Shown piece after piece: positions 7,377-17,360 of a DNA stretch of 64,000 bases. Numbering within the stretch: the stretch's first letter is position 1; every line of letters begins with the position of its first letter. A model generated the notes under the pieces. It had not been told where the DNA came from and ran no database searches. It worked only from the letters and a program-made list of their open reading frames with translations. The stretch comes from Pseudomonas sp. A-RE-19 (GTDB lineage Bacteria > Pseudomonadota > Gammaproteobacteria > Pseudomonadales > Pseudomonadaceae). The position numbers and the translations under genes are program-made. The DNA lies in NCBI RefSeq assembly GCF_019956555.1, contig NZ_JAHBDQ010000001.1, forward strand, positions 1 to 64,000, given 5' to 3'.

Positions 7377-9463
7377 TCGGTAATTTTCTCGAAGTTGTTG
7401 TAGAACAGGTCGCTGTCGCGTCCGTCGGTCATGGTCTGTAGCGAGTAGGCACGGCTCAGGCGCGCACCACCATCGCGCGTCAGTGGCGCCCAGACGATAT
7501 TGGCTCGGCGCATGGTGGAGGTACTCATCAACTCGTCGAACGGGATGGAAACATAGATCCCTTTGTCGAAGCTGCCCTCGCCATACTCCTCCTTCGACGC
7601 GCTGGTCAGAGTGACCCAGGCACCAAACTTCACGCCGTTCTTGAACACCCGCGACACGTCGACAGTAGTGCCCCAGTCTCGCGCCAGATAACGCCCGACA
7701 CTGACCGCCGCAAGCATGTCATCGGGCAGCTCAGTATAGCTGGTGACATGGCCCGTCACGGTCTGGTAATCACGCAGGCCAAAGCCCTGATCAAAATCGC
7801 GCTGACGCACGAAGTTCAGATCAGCACCCACCGACCAGCGTTTCCCCGTGGGTCGATACAGCACTTCGCTGCCAACCCCGGCGAACATGGATTCCAGGTA
7901 GCCGCCATAGACCATGCCGTACAAATCACGATCCAATTGCGCCGCATGGTTGAACTGGAACGTCGGCATCGTCACATCGGAGGTGGTCAGGTACTTGCGC
8001 AGATCGGTGCGCACTCGCGGTAAACCGCTCGGCGCGTCGTAGGTGAACTTGTCGTAGTTGTTGACCAAGTTTGCACTGAGCAAGCCGCTCCACCAGGTAT
8101 TGCGGGTGAAACGGTACTCCGCGTCGGCATCGGCGGTGAACTGATAGAGCAATCCGTCGGGGCCGCCGATGTTCTGTTTGTAGCCCAGGCCCAAGCCGTA
8201 GCTGAACGGTTCCAGCGCCTGGGTGTAAAGCGTAGTCTCCCGGTGCGCAGTCGCCGGATTGACCTCAGTCGTACGGTGCAGATCCTTCAGCGGCTGGTCG
8301 TTGTTCACGACCGCGCGGAACGTTTCCCGCGGCACGCTGGTTTCCTCGATGGACATGTCATAACGCTGGTTGACCAGGGTGAACCAGTCAATGTCCTGAT
8401 TGACGCTGTTATCGAGAATCCGGCTAGCCCGCCCGACGGCCTTGGCCGAATAAAAATAGCGGGACTGCTCGCCATACACCATCAGTTCCGAACCGCGCTG
8501 GGTGATGCGTTTCACCTTGTAGCCGGCATTCTGCTGCAGCCGGTCGGAGACATTGGCCCAGTTGACCTGGTCGGCCGGGGTCGACGGTGCTCGCGCCGGC
8601 AGCGGCTCGGCGGGAGGGTCATACGTCTTGACCGGTGCCTTGCGGCTGACAAAGTTGGTGTGCAGCGTGATGCCGAACATCGCGGTGTTGCCCCGCTCCC
8701 AGCCAGCGCTCAAATCAACACTATCGGCCAGTTTGTAGACCACGCCGATGTTGATCGGCAGGTCTTGCTTGAGCGGGTTGTCCAGCGGCTCATTCTCGTA
8801 GTCGTTGCCCTCGTACTCGAGCTTCAGGCTCAGCGGTGCCCACGGCGTTTGATAGGCAACCCCGCCAAACAGCGAAGGGTGGCCCCTGAAGTAAGCGTTG
8901 GTGTTCACGTCCCCTGCCCTGGCGACAGCCGCCGTGCTCTCTGGCCGGTCGTTGAAACTGCTGCCGAAGACCGCCAACGGGTTACTGAAATCCCCTCGAT
9001 TACCCAAATAACCCCAGGCAATGCCGAAGCTGAAATCGAGGTCTCCATAGCGCTTGTTGGCGACGAAATATTCGCTGGAAAACAGCCCGGTACCGCCGAT
9101 ATCCCGGGCACCGACGGCGACCTGCGGTGCCCAGTGACTTTCTTCCCAAAGCCGCGCCTTGATGTCGATGGCCTTGTCTTTGAAGCTCTGGTCGCCGCTA
9201 AAATCCTCGGGGCCGTACTTGCGGTTGGTGATCGCGGTATAACGAAACGAGCCCTCTAGCCAATCCAGCGGCTGCAAGGAAAAACTGTAGCGCGAGTAAG
9301 GGTCGGTACGACTGGCCGTGGCGCTTAGCTCCCCCACGGGGGCCATACGCGCGGTGGGGGTCTGTAACAGACCGACACCACCAAAATCACTTTGGGTGTA
9401 ACGCGGTTCGCCATGAACCAATCCGCAGGGTAGAAGCAAAACAGCAGCAAAATGTAACTTCAA
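7373..9463 (-). CDS. yjbH: YjbH/GfcD-family outer-membrane beta-barrel protein
   Basis: This 696-residue protein has an N-terminal signal peptide (MKLHFAAVLLLPCGLVHG). The mature N-terminus reads FGGVGLLQTPTARM, the usual opening of the YjbH family. The rest is rich in alternating aromatic/polar strands typical of large outer-membrane barrels. YjbH of the E. coli yjbEFGH operon and GfcD of the group 4 capsule operon belong to this family, and both are needed for exopolysaccharide or capsule secretion. It is preceded by the GfcC-like and YjbF-like genes with overlapping starts and stops, so all are one operon. The precise role (pore, or partner of Wza) is not established. Length agrees with the family. 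Confidence 0.88.
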   Translation of the reverse strand: MKLHFAAVLLLPCGLVHGEPRYTQSDFGGVGLLQTPTARMAPVGELSATASRTDPYSRYSFSLQPLDWLEGSFRYTAITNRKYGPEDFSGDQSFKDKAIDIKARLWEESHWAPQVAVGARDIGGTGLFSSEYFVANKRYGDLDFSFGIAWGYLGNRGDFSNPLAVFGSSFNDRPESTAAVARAGDVNTNAYFRGHPSLFGGVAYQTPWAPLSLKLEYEGNDYENEPLDNPLKQDLPINIGVVYKLADSVDLSAGWERGNTAMFGITLHTNFVSRKAPVKTYDPPAEPLPARAPSTPADQVNWANVSDRLQQNAGYKVKRITQRGSELMVYGEQSRYFYSAKAVGRASRILDNSVNQDIDWFTLVNQRYDMSIEETSVPRETFRAVVNNDQPLKDLHRTTEVNPATAHRETTLYTQALEPFSYGLGLGYKQNIGGPDGLLYQFTADADAEYRFTRNTWWSGLLSANLVNNYDKFTYDAPSGLPRVRTDLRKYLTTSDVTMPTFQFNHAAQLDRDLYGMVYGGYLESMFAGVGSEVLYRPTGKRWSVGADLNFVRQRDFDQGFGLRDYQTVTGHVTSYTELPDDMLAAVSVGRYLARDWGTTVDVSRVFKNGVKFGAWVTLTSASKEEYGEGSFDKGIYVSIPFDELMSTSTMRRANIVWAPLTRDGGARLSRAYSLQTMTDGRDSDLFYNNFEKITE

Positions 9464-10227
9464 GGGGCCACCTCAGCCAGGGGTTGAGTGGCGAGAAACT
9501 CAGCAAGCTGTTGATTGAGCTCAGGGGTCGGCGTTTCGAGATCGTCGTTCCTGATCGGTACCAGAATCCTGCTGCCTGGAGCCGCCACGACGCCGTCCTC
9601 ACGATTCCATGCTGCCACGCCCACGCGCCGCACCTGACCGTCGGGCTGGATCAGCCACAGATAATCGCGTTCGGCATCGTCAAGAATGGTGCAGTCCCGA
9701 GCATAAACACGGACTTCCTGCAGGGCGCGGTAAGGCACATGACAGACCTGCGCGACCGCCCCCAGGACTTCAACCGTGGAGGGCCGCGCGGGATAAATAA
9801 GACGGTCGCCATCATCCAGCAAAGCGTTGCGGGCGAAGCCCACTTCCACAGCGATCGGGTCGAGCACGGCGATCTGACGCCCGGTGACCGGCAGCCGCTC
9901 GACCTGTTCATACATTCGCGCGCTCAAGTCTGCTCGCGAGTTCCTGCCATCCAGCAAGGCACCCCGTTGCAGCAGTTTCAGATCGAACAGGACCCCGGCC
10001 TTCAAACGTGCTTGCCGATCCTCCAATGAGCGGTGCAGCCAGGCCGCGCCCAGCCAGTAACTTTCGGCATTGGGTTGGGCGTCGCGAATGACGTCCATCA
10101 AGCGTGCACCGGGTTTGATATCGAAGTGGCCGGGGCTGCGCACGTCACCGCTGACCGTGACGGCCGCTTGGCCGACACCAGGGCCAATCATCAGCAGGCC
10201 CAGTATTAAAAGAATTGAGCACTTCAC
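9460..10227 (-). CDS. yjbG: GfcC/YjbG-family capsule biosynthesis protein
   Basis: This 255-residue periplasmic protein has a signal peptide (residues 1-22, ending GQAA). The first mature segment, VTVSGDVRSPGHFDIKPGARLMD, is an SLBB/ubiquitin-like fold segment (residues about 23-45) like those in GfcC and in Wza itself. GfcC-family proteins are thought to act in the periplasm between Wza and the outer-membrane barrel. The start overlaps the stop of the YjbF-like gene, and its own stop overlaps the yjbH start, which implies translational coupling and matched stoichiometry. The gene order yjbF-yjbG-yjbH is the same as in E. coli yjbFGH and gfcBCD. Confidence 0.85.
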   Translation of the reverse strand: MKCSILLILGLLMIGPGVGQAAVTVSGDVRSPGHFDIKPGARLMDVIRDAQPNAESYWLGAAWLHRSLEDRQARLKAGVLFDLKLLQRGALLDGRNSRADLSARMYEQVERLPVTGRQIAVLDPIAVEVGFARNALLDDGDRLIYPARPSTVEVLGAVAQVCHVPYRALQEVRVYARDCTILDDAERDYLWLIQPDGQVRRVGVAAWNREDGVVAAPGSRILVPIRNDDLETPTPELNQQLAEFLATQPLAEVAP

Positions 10228-10883
10228 CGGGCAGCTCCCCGATCAGGGCGTAACTGCACGATTTTCAGAAACAGCTGCGGCGTCAGATGCTGCTCGCTAC
10301 GCAGGATGAAACCGTCCTGGGGGTCGACCCAGTAGCGGTTGGTGGCGCGGAAATTCAGGGTGGGTGCATCCACCTGCTCGTCGATGCGCAGCAAGGCGTA
10401 ATCCTTGTCCAGAATGCTGATGGTCTCGATGCCGTGAAGGCTGAAACGGCTGTTGACCGCGATACCGATTCGGTTGCCGTCGTAGATGTCGACCCAGCGC
10501 GTGCTGGTGTAACCCTCTGGCAAATGCTGAAGGCCGCGCTTGAAAGGTGACTCATCATTGAAGCGAGTGCCATCCAGTGAAACGCCCAGCCCAACCGTGC
10601 GCACCACCAACCCGTCGCGCATCATCAGTACTTGTTTGCCGGAAGCGACCCAGAACTGCAGGTCACCCCGCCGACGGGCCATGGCCATCACCCCCTCGCT
10701 GGAAACGGTGGTGACCAGGATCTGTGGGTACGGCACGGCGTCGACTTGAGCGCGGGTCAAGTTGATGGAGGCAGGCCCCGCGACGGACGCTTCAAGGGTG
10801 TCCCAGGAGGCCTTCGTCAACGGATTACACCCGCACAGCGAGAGAGCCATCGTCAGAAAGGCACAGGTAGGCAAAGTTTTCAC
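10224..10883 (-). CDS. yjbF: YjbF/GfcB-family lipoprotein
   Basis: This 219-residue protein has a lipoprotein signal with lipobox LCGC (Cys19), so it should be anchored in the outer membrane. The body follows the YjbF/GfcB family: INLTRAQVDAVPYPQI near residue 40, and a C-terminal WVDPQDGFILRSEQHL segment. GfcB is a lipoprotein of the group 4 capsule operon. It starts 14 bases downstream of wza, and its stop overlaps the GfcC-like gene. The function in secretion is genetic, not biochemical, knowledge in related systems. Nothing is truncated. Confidence 0.85.
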   Translation of the reverse strand: MKTLPTCAFLTMALSLCGCNPLTKASWDTLEASVAGPASINLTRAQVDAVPYPQILVTTVSSEGVMAMARRRGDLQFWVASGKQVLMMRDGLVVRTVGLGVSLDGTRFNDESPFKRGLQHLPEGYTSTRWVDIYDGNRIGIAVNSRFSLHGIETISILDKDYALLRIDEQVDAPTLNFRATNRYWVDPQDGFILRSEQHLTPQLFLKIVQLRPDRGAAR

Positions 10884-10897
10884 GGCGGGATAGAGCC

Positions 10898-12010
10898 TTA
10901 TCTGCTGTTGGCTTCGCTGAGGTCATTGAGGGAGCTGGCGCCAGTCCCAAGGACGGTGGCTGTAGGCAGAAGCTGGCTGATCAAACGGTTCCAACGCGTC
11001 ACGCCGGCCGGGCCGACATAGACGATATCTTGCGGCTGCAAGTCGAAACGGGTGGCCAGCACCAGCGCCGAAGGGGATTCGGCATCGAGTTGGAACACCT
11101 TGGCCGGTTCCGTTTCCAGGTGATCCGCGCCGCGAATCACGTACACCGCGTTGCCGTTGGAGGTGGTCTGGTTCAAGCCCCCCACCGTGCCCAGGGCATC
11201 GGTCAGGTTGATCGATTTGCTCTTGAAGCTCAGCGCGCGAGGCTGGTTGACCTCACCCATGACATAGATTCGCTTTTGGTCGTTATAAGGCAAGTACAGC
11301 CGGTCACCGCCCTTGAGATAAACACTTTGTAGCTGTGAGTCCTGGCGATTGAGGGTGTCGAGATCAAGCTTGTATTCGCGTCCGTCCCGGGTCAGCGTCA
11401 GGCCTGACAGGTCTGCGTTCAACGGGTCCACACCTGCCGCGCCAATGGCCTCCACTACGCCCAGCGGGGTGGTGGTGATTGGCTGCAGGCCGGCTTTGAG
11501 CACCGCACCGGAAATCACCACGGTCTGGCTGGCGAAGCGTAATACGCTGACGTCGACCTGAGGGCTTTCGACAAATTGCGACAAGCGTTCGGCAATAAAG
11601 GCTCGCAACTCTTCGATGGTTTTACCGGCCGCCGGAACATTACCGATGTAGGGATAAAACAGCGTGCCGTCCGGACGAACCAGACGACCGTTGGCATCAA
11701 TCTGCTGCTGCGGACCGGAAGGCGCCGTCAACTCAGGGTGATCCCAAACCGTGATAAACAACAGGTCATTGGCGCCCACGCGATAACCGCCCGGAACATA
11801 GGATGACAATGCCGGAGGGACCGATTCACGAACTTGCGTGGCAGCATCCATGGCAATCAATTTAGGCGTGATGGGAATAAGCTCCACCCGGTTACTTTCC
11901 GGAGAGCCGTCACCGACCATTTGACTGGTGTCCATGTGTTGACCAGGCGAAAACATACAGCCGTGCAAGCTGATACTTGCCAGCATAACAACAGATAATC
12001 TACGGATCAT
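10898..12010 (-). CDS. wza: Wza-type outer-membrane polysaccharide export lipoprotein
   Basis: This 370-residue protein has a lipobox ending at Cys18 (SLHGC). The Poly_export signature YRVGANDLLFITVWDHPE starts near residue 76 and is followed by SLBB repeats (for example PYIGNVPAAGKTIEELRAF and the segments around residues 165-260). E. coli Wza is 379 residues, so the length fits. Wza forms the octameric outer-membrane channel for capsular polymer and docks on Wzc. Here it lies between a GfcA-like small gene and the yjbFGH genes. In E. coli the Wza homologue GfcE follows gfcD, so the order is rearranged. A hairpin in the 87-base gap before the gene may reduce read-through from the small gene. 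Confidence 0.92.
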   Translation of the reverse strand: MIRRLSVVMLASISLHGCMFSPGQHMDTSQMVGDGSPESNRVELIPITPKLIAMDAATQVRESVPPALSSYVPGGYRVGANDLLFITVWDHPELTAPSGPQQQIDANGRLVRPDGTLFYPYIGNVPAAGKTIEELRAFIAERLSQFVESPQVDVSVLRFASQTVVISGAVLKAGLQPITTTPLGVVEAIGAAGVDPLNADLSGLTLTRDGREYKLDLDTLNRQDSQLQSVYLKGGDRLYLPYNDQKRIYVMGEVNQPRALSFKSKSINLTDALGTVGGLNQTTSNGNAVYVIRGADHLETEPAKVFQLDAESPSALVLATRFDLQPQDIVYVGPAGVTRWNRLISQLLPTATVLGTGASSLNDLSEANSR

Positions 12011-12045
12011 AATGGCACTACGCTAGTCGAGGGCAAGGCTAAAAC

Positions 12046-12075
12046 AAGATCACCCAGAAAGTTCTGAGTGATCTT
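12046..12075 (-). terminator. Hairpin between the GfcA-like gene and wza (attenuator)
   Basis: On the minus strand AAGATCAC-TCAGAA and TTTCTG-GGTGATCTT form a long near-perfect stem that ends just before GTTTTAGCC. This resembles a leaky intrinsic terminator. It would let the small first gene be made in excess over wza and the genes behind it. Confidence 0.65.
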
Positions 12076-12097
12076 GAACAACATATATCGCGGGGTA

Positions 12098-12370
12098 TTA
12101 GTTGGTGCCCGTCGTACCACCTGTACCGGTGGTGCCGCCCGTTCCAGAGGTACCACCATTGGAACTGCCACCGGAGTTTGAAGCGGCCGCTGCTGCACCG
12201 ACAATAGCCGCGCCGAGCACCACAGTTTCGGCGACCGTCACGCCCCCAACCAGCGGGGTGTTCAACGACAGTGGCTCGCTTTCACTCGCCGTCTGGCTCA
12301 CTGGTTCACCCGCTGCCAATGCCGCGGTACTCATGACAGCCAGCAAGCCGGCCGTAAGTAGTTTCTTCAT
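12098..12370 (-). CDS. GfcA/YjbE-like small secreted Gly/Thr-rich protein
   Basis: This 90-residue protein starts with a signal peptide (MKKLLTAGLLAVMSTAALAA). A short acidic segment follows, then an alanine-rich hydrophobic stretch (VVLGAAIVGAAAAA, residues about 51-64), then a low-complexity tail of Gly, Thr and Ser with repeats of GTGGTT. E. coli YjbE and GfcA have the same size and layout and precede the same gene family, so gene order supports the match more than sequence does. A strong AAGGAG site lies eight bases before the ATG. Function is unknown in any organism. The threonine-rich tail could be a surface or glycan-interacting segment. It is the first gene of the export operon. Confidence 0.7.
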   Translation of the reverse strand: MKKLLTAGLLAVMSTAALAAGEPVSQTASESEPLSLNTPLVGGVTVAETVVLGAAIVGAAAAASNSGGSSNGGTSGTGGTTGTGGTTGTN

Positions 12371-12819
12371 ATCAGACTCCTTCTCGACATCAACTCTCTA
12401 TAAGATTTGATACTAAGGACCAGGAATGGAACAGCAGAACGAATGAAACTGACCGATTGAACGAGCAGTTCATGCGCATTGCCTCCTTTGGAGCATGTCA
12501 TTTATAGGTGTTGCACGCCATAGACCTCTCCTCCCCACACCTCGGGCAAAGCATTTGCGTCGGACGGGAGATTGCGGACGTTTTTTACGATTTTGGCGGC
12601 ACAACAAGGCATTTTCAACACAGACTTTTGAGCGCGGGTCATTCGCCGAACAGGCTTATTGTTATTATTAGTCAGGATTTTCCCGGCATTGGAGTCTTGA
12701 GGGCTTATTGTGATTGGAAGTTCCAGCCAAAAAGGACCGCGGACTGTATTTCAATATCAAGTATAGACCGCTAATAAAAAAAGACTGAGTAACGGCACAC
12801 GTATCGGGGCTGTGAGGAG
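12371..12819 (-). promoter_or_regulatory. Gap between rmlD and the export operon, probable promoter region
   Basis: This 449-base gap has no gene that can be supported. On the minus strand rmlD is followed after about 35 bases by a run of seven T (12777-12783) without a strong hairpin. The remainder must carry the promoter for the GfcA-like gene. The AT-rich segment TATCAAATCTTATAGA near 12395-12410 is a possible -10 area, but no full promoter could be assigned by eye. No ops element is seen here. Confidence 0.4.
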
Positions 12820-13719
12820 TCAGGCATCAGAGGCTACTTTTTCCAGTTGTTTAAGCACCCGTTGCAACTCCCCTGCCCAGCTTCGCGGCACCAATCCATG
12901 AGCCTGCTCAAGGGTTTGGCAATCCAGCACTGACGAGGCCGGGCGTTTGGCCGGAGTTGGATACTCAGCGGTGGTGATGGCCTTCAAGCGTGGGCGTTTT
13001 TCAAGTAAGCCCAACACCAGTGCCCGGCTGAAAATCTCATCGGCGAAGTCGTGCCAAGTGCTGGCTGGAGCGCCGCAGTAATGGTACAGGCCCCACTTGA
13101 GCGCGCCGTCGCGCTGAAAAATCGCCGCGAGGGTCCACAATGCATCGGCAATGCTGCCGGCCGAAGTTGGACAACCGCGTTGATCCGCCACCACAGCCAG
13201 CTCATCCCGATCACGTCCAAGGCGAAGCATGGTTTTAACGAAGTTATTGCCATGGGCGCCAAAAACCCAACTTGTTCGCAAAATCACATGACGCGAACAG
13301 TGTTGCTGCAGTTGCTGCTCGCCAGCCAGTTTGCTCAATCCATACACGCCGGAAGGTGCGGTCTCATCATCGGGTTTATAAGCGCTGTCATTGTCACCAC
13401 TGAACACATAGTCAGTAGAAATATGCAGCAGAGGAACCCCCAACTCTTCGGCCGCCAGTGCAAGGTGCGCAACACCGTCGCGATTCACCTTATAAGCGCG
13501 ATCGACTTCGCTTTCAGCCTTGTCCACTGCGGTATAGGCCGCCGCATTGATCAACAACTGCGGCTTGACCCGGGACAAGACTTCCTGGACCTGTGCCCGA
13601 TCGCTGATATCCAGCTCCCTCGAGTTGTAGCCTATGACGTTAAACCCGCGCGGAACCCTCTGCAGCAACTCATACCCGACCTGCCCTTGTGCCCCAGTCA
13701 CTAGAACTCGCATGGTCAT
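12820..13719 (-). CDS. rmlD: dTDP-4-dehydrorhamnose reductase RmlD
   Basis: This enzyme performs the last step of dTDP-L-rhamnose synthesis, an NAD(P)H-dependent reduction at C4. The 299-residue protein has the Rossmann motif VTGAQGQVG (residues 7-15), the STDYVFSGD block near residue 100 and the YGLSK catalytic Tyr/Lys (residues about 128-132). The length matches the family. Its ATG overlaps the rmlC stop (ATGA). It is the last gene of the long minus-strand sugar operon, in the order rmlB-rmlA-rmlC-rmlD. Gene symbol and activity are confident. The GC-rich base use differs from the glycosyltransferase and flippase genes upstream. Confidence 0.95.
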   Translation of the reverse strand: MTMRVLVTGAQGQVGYELLQRVPRGFNVIGYNSRELDISDRAQVQEVLSRVKPQLLINAAAYTAVDKAESEVDRAYKVNRDGVAHLALAAEELGVPLLHISTDYVFSGDNDSAYKPDDETAPSGVYGLSKLAGEQQLQQHCSRHVILRTSWVFGAHGNNFVKTMLRLGRDRDELAVVADQRGCPTSAGSIADALWTLAAIFQRDGALKWGLYHYCGAPASTWHDFADEIFSRALVLGLLEKRPRLKAITTAEYPTPAKRPASSVLDCQTLEQAHGLVPRSWAGELQRVLKQLEKVASDA

Positions 13720-14255
13720 TCTCCATTCAACACCGCACGCAAGCGCGGGTTGCGCATGTCTTTCTCCGAGAGTTGAGGCGACTCCAACGGCCAGGCAATG
13801 TCCAGCTCCGGGTCATTCCAGAGCAGACCACCCTCGTCCTCGGGGTAATACAGATCGGTGCATTTGTATTGAAAATCGGCGATATCACTGAGCACACAGA
13901 AACCGTGGGCATAACCCGGCGGCACCCATAGCTGAAGGTGGTTGTCAGCCGTCAACTTGACGCCCACATGTTCACCACAAGTGGGGGATTCTGGATTGAT
14001 GTCCACCACCACGTCGTACACCGCACCTTGGGTGACCCGCACCAACTTGCCCTGAGGCCGAGTCCGCTGGAAGTGCAAACCACGTAGCACGCCATATTGC
14101 GAGCGCGAGTGATTGTCCTGAACGAAAGGCAATTCGATGCCGGCATCGCGATAACGCTGCTGGTGATAGCTCTCGAGAAAGAACCCGCGGGCATCGCCGA
14201 AGATTTTAGGCTCGATAATCAGTACGCCAGGCAGCCGGGTGTTGATGACATTCAT
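13716..14255 (-). CDS. rmlC: dTDP-4-dehydrorhamnose 3,5-epimerase RmlC
   Basis: This 179-residue cupin-fold enzyme epimerises C3 and C5 of dTDP-4-keto-6-deoxyglucose. Landmarks are [16 protein letters not shown] near residue 25, [17 protein letters not shown] (residues about 47-63, with the catalytic His in GLHFQ) and [13 protein letters not shown] near residue 117. The length matches family members of about 180. Start and stop overlap with rmlA and rmlD by ATGA on both sides, which points to tight translational coupling in the four-gene block. Confidence 0.95.
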   Translation of the reverse strand: MNVINTRLPGVLIIEPKIFGDARGFFLESYHQQRYRDAGIELPFVQDNHSRSQYGVLRGLHFQRTRPQGKLVRVTQGAVYDVVVDINPESPTCGEHVGVKLTADNHLQLWVPPGYAHGFCVLSDIADFQYKCTDLYYPEDEGGLLWNDPELDIAWPLESPQLSEKDMRNPRLRAVLNGE

Positions 14256-15130
14256 TTCGCAGGCTCCGTGGTCAGCACCCGTGCCAGGTATTGGCCGTAA
14301 CCGGTTTTGTGTAACGCGGTGGCTTGTCTATCTAGCTCCGCAGCCGACAACCAACCCTGGTGATAGGCCACTTCTTCAAGACAGGCCACTTTCAAGCCCT
14401 GTCGCGCTTCGATGGTCTGGACGAAATGCCCGGCCTCCATCAACGAATCATGGGTCCCGGTGTCCAGCCAGGCAAAACCACGCCCGAGTACGCTTACGTG
14501 CAGGTCCCCGCGCTCCAGATAGGCGTTGTTCACATCCGTGATTTCGAGCTCGCCGCGGATCGAAGGTTTAACTTGCTTTGCAATGCTCACCACGTCTTTA
14601 TCGTAGAAATACAAGCCGGTAACAGCATGGTCGGACTTCGGATGTTTAGGCTTCTCTTCGATCGAAATCGCCTTGCCGTTATCGTCGAACTCGACAACGC
14701 CAAAACGCTCCGGATCGCTCACTCGATAACCGAAGACGGTGGCACCGGTCTGTCGTTGTGACGCTTCGCGCAACAAGGCGCTGAAGCCATAACCGTAGAA
14801 GATGTTGTCGCCCAGAATCAGCGCCACATTACTGTCGCCGATAAAATCCTCGCCGATCAGAAAGGCCTGGGCCAGACCATCGGGAGAAGGTTGTTCGGCA
14901 TAACTGAGTTCAATGCCGAAAGAAGAGCCATCACCCAACAGGTTCTGGAAGTTGGGCAAGTCCTGCGGCGTGGAAATAATCAATATCTCGCGAATGCCCG
15001 CCAGCATTAATACCGACAGCGGATAATAAATCATCGGCTTGTCATAGACCGGCAGCAGCTGTTTGGATACACCACGGGTAATAGGATGCAAGCGAGTGCC
15101 GGAGCCGCCCGCCAAAATGATGCCTTTCAT
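14252..15130 (-). CDS. rmlA: Glucose-1-phosphate thymidylyltransferase RmlA
   Basis: This enzyme couples glucose-1-phosphate and dTTP to give dTDP-glucose and is the feedback-controlled entry into rhamnose synthesis. The protein has the nucleotide motif [11 protein letters not shown] at residues 6-16, the Lys loop [17 protein letters not shown], and the ILGDNIFYG metal-binding Asp motif near residue 108. The ATG at 15130 is preferred over one 48 bases upstream because homologues begin MKGIILAGG and an AAGGGA site lies nine bases before it. This gives 292 residues, the usual length. It lies 44 bases after rmlB. Confidence 0.95.
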   Translation of the reverse strand: MKGIILAGGSGTRLHPITRGVSKQLLPVYDKPMIYYPLSVLMLAGIREILIISTPQDLPNFQNLLGDGSSFGIELSYAEQPSPDGLAQAFLIGEDFIGDSNVALILGDNIFYGYGFSALLREASQRQTGATVFGYRVSDPERFGVVEFDDNGKAISIEEKPKHPKSDHAVTGLYFYDKDVVSIAKQVKPSIRGELEITDVNNAYLERGDLHVSVLGRGFAWLDTGTHDSLMEAGHFVQTIEARQGLKVACLEEVAYHQGWLSAAELDRQATALHKTGYGQYLARVLTTEPAK

Positions 15131-15174
15131 ATGAGGATTCCCTTCAAAGTTTAAAGAGGCAGGGTTTGAATTGT

Positions 15175-16242
15175 TCAACCGATATGGCCAAGACGCTCCG
15201 GGCGGTACTCACCGTTAAGGACTCGTTGCCACCACCCTTGATTATCCAGGTACCACTGAACCGTTTTGAGTAGGCCGCTTTCAAAGGTTTCCTGTGGTCG
15301 CCAGCCGAGCTCACGCTCGATCTTGCTCGCATCAATGGCGTAACGACGATCATGCCCGGGTCGGTCGGTGACGAAGGTGATCAGTTCCTTGTATGAGCCC
15401 AGCTCTTCATCTCGGGGGCGCAGCTCATCGAGCAGTTCGCAGATGGTTTCCACCACTTGCAGGTTGCGCTTCTCATTGTGCCCGCCGATGTTGTAGGTTT
15501 CGCCCACGGTGCCGCGCGACACTACTTCGAACAGCGCTCGGGCATGGTCTTCGACAAACAGCCAATCGCGGATCTGCGAGCCATCGCCATACACCGGCAG
15601 CGGCTTGCCGTGGATGGCATTGAGAATCACATGGGGGATCAGCTTCTCGGGGAAGTGGAAGGGCCCGTAGTTGTTCGAACAGTTGGTGACCAGCACCGGC
15701 AGACCATACGTGCGGTGCCAGGCGCGCACCAAGTGGTCGGAGCCGGCCTTGGACGCCGAGTAAGGCGAGCTCGGCTCGTAGGGTGTGGTCTCGGTGAACA
15801 GGTCGTCGGTACCTACCAGGTCGCCATAGACTTCATCGGTGGAGATATGGTGGAAGCGAAAGCTCTGCTTCTGCCCCGCCGCCAGCCCCGACCAATAGCG
15901 GCGGCTGGCCTCCAGCATGCTGTAAGTGCCGACGATATTGGTCTGGATGAAATCCGACGGGCTGTCGATGGAACGGTCCACATGGGACTCGGCCGCAAGG
16001 TGCATCACCGCATCGGGTTGGAAACGCGCGAACAGCTCGTGCAGCGCCGCCGTGTCGCAGATATCCACCTGCTGGAATTCATACCGGGCGCTATCCGCCA
16101 CCGACGCCAGGGACTCGGTATTGCCGGCGTAGGTGAGCTTGTCGATATTGAGCACGCTCACATCCGTGTTGTCGATCAGATGGCGAACGACGGCGGAGCC
16201 GATAAAACCGGCACCGCCGGTGACGATAATTCGTTGGGTCAC
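15175..16242 (-). CDS. rmlB: dTDP-glucose 4,6-dehydratase RmlB
   Basis: This NAD+-dependent SDR-family enzyme makes dTDP-4-keto-6-deoxyglucose. It carries [18 protein letters not shown] at the N-terminus, STDEVYGDL (catalytic Thr-Asp-Glu) near residue 133, and [11 protein letters not shown] (Tyr/Lys) near residue 166. The start is taken as GTG at 16242. A GGGAG site lies eight bases upstream, and GTGA overlaps the stop of the preceding glycosyltransferase. The reading frame stays open upstream to an ATG at 16266, but that would add residues homologues lack. This gives 355 residues. Confidence 0.94.
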   Translation of the reverse strand: MTQRIIVTGGAGFIGSAVVRHLIDNTDVSVLNIDKLTYAGNTESLASVADSARYEFQQVDICDTAALHELFARFQPDAVMHLAAESHVDRSIDSPSDFIQTNIVGTYSMLEASRRYWSGLAAGQKQSFRFHHISTDEVYGDLVGTDDLFTETTPYEPSSPYSASKAGSDHLVRAWHRTYGLPVLVTNCSNNYGPFHFPEKLIPHVILNAIHGKPLPVYGDGSQIRDWLFVEDHARALFEVVSRGTVGETYNIGGHNEKRNLQVVETICELLDELRPRDEELGSYKELITFVTDRPGHDRRYAIDASKIERELGWRPQETFESGLLKTVQWYLDNQGWWQRVLNGEYRPERLGHIG

Positions 16243-17360
16243 TTGCTGTACTCCCTGGGGTACCACTGGATCAGTAATTTTTCATATTGGGAAAGGATGG
16301 TTTCCCAAGTGAACTTTTCGTTGAAGCGGCGGGTGCCTTCAGCCTTCATCGCCGTGATCAAATGGTTGTGGTCGTCGCGCAGGTACTTCTCGAACAACTC
16401 GGCACAGTCGTGCTCGTCATCGAAGTACACCGCCGCATCACCGGCGACCCAACGGTTGAAATGGTTGTTATGGGCAATCACCGAACAGCCGGCGCCCAAT
16501 GCCTCCACCAGCGAAGGGTTGGTGCCCCCTACCTGATGGCCATGGATGTAAAAGCGACTGAAAAACCGCAGGGCCCGGACCACCGCCGCCTCATAGATAG
16601 CGCCGGGGAAGATCACTTCCTCGCCGGCTGCGTCCATCACTCGCTTGTGGTACTCGTTCTTCTCTGGCGTGAAGTTGCCCAGCACCACCAACTTATGGTT
16701 ACGGCGCTTGCTGCTGAAGGCCTTGACGACCTGCAGAAAGGAGTTCTCTGGCTCCGGCCGGGCGATAACCACCGAGAAACCATGGGGCTCCAGGCCATAA
16801 CCGGCCAGCGCGACCGGGTCTGCCTCGTGCACCCGGTCCCCGCCATAGGGGATCATGGTGACCTTCGAATCCTTGACCCGGGTGGCCAGGTGATCCCTGA
16901 TTTTCGGGTGGTCGGCCACCAGGTGGTTGCCGATCCAGCAACCCGCCCGCTCGTTCAGCCAGAACCAGGTTTTCGCCACCAGCCCCCACTTCTCCCGCCG
17001 CCATTCAATGCCATCCATATTGATGACATTGGTCTGGCCCTTGATCCGCTGCAGAATACCGAATGCCGCCGTGTTGTAGCCGAGGGTCAGAAACAATCCC
17101 TTCTGGCCCAGCGCATGGACCGTGGCCTTCCAATCGAAAAACACTGTGCCCGCCACGCCGGTGTTGGCGATCGGGATATGAATCCGATGAATACCCTTCC
17201 ATACACTGGTCGATATACCGCCGGAACCTTCTTCCTGGCAGTAGACAGTGACTTTCCAGCCCTGCTTGACCAAATAGAGGGAGAGCTTTTCGGCGAAGGT
17301 TTCAAAACCGCCGTGTTTGGCGGGGACGCCGCGGATGCCGAGGATATAGAGGCTTTTCAT
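16239..17360 (-). CDS. DUF1972-type glycosyltransferase (probable rhamnosyltransferase)
   Basis: This 373-residue protein begins [19 protein letters not shown], the signature of DUF1972 glycosyltransferases of the GT4 fold. A C-terminal GT-B half contains [16 protein letters not shown] (residues about 285-300), which binds the nucleotide sugar. Characterised DUF1972 members such as streptococcal Cps2T are beta-1,4-rhamnosyltransferases. Position directly before rmlB fits a dTDP-rhamnose user, but the acceptor is unknown. The ATG at 17360 is preferred over an upstream TTG. Base use is GC-rich like the rml genes, with a sharp change to AT-rich DNA in the 150 bases upstream. Confidence 0.85.
   Translation of the reverse strand: MKSLYILGIRGVPAKHGGFETFAEKLSLYLVKQGWKVTVYCQEEGSGGISTSVWKGIHRIHIPIANTGVAGTVFFDWKATVHALGQKGLFLTLGYNTAAFGILQRIKGQTNVINMDGIEWRREKWGLVAKTWFWLNERAGCWIGNHLVADHPKIRDHLATRVKDSKVTMIPYGGDRVHEADPVALAGYGLEPHGFSVVIARPEPENSFLQVVKAFSSKRRNHKLVVLGNFTPEKNEYHKRVMDAAGEEVIFPGAIYEAAVVRALRFFSRFYIHGHQVGGTNPSLVEALGAGCSVIAHNNHFNRWVAGDAAVYFDDEHDCAELFEKYLRDDHNHLITAMKAEGTRRFNEKFTWETILSQYEKLLIQWYPREYSK

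Noticed and set aside
8243..9259. Plus-strand frame of 338 codons opposite yjbH
   Set aside because: It is a shadow of the yjbH gene, with no conserved features.
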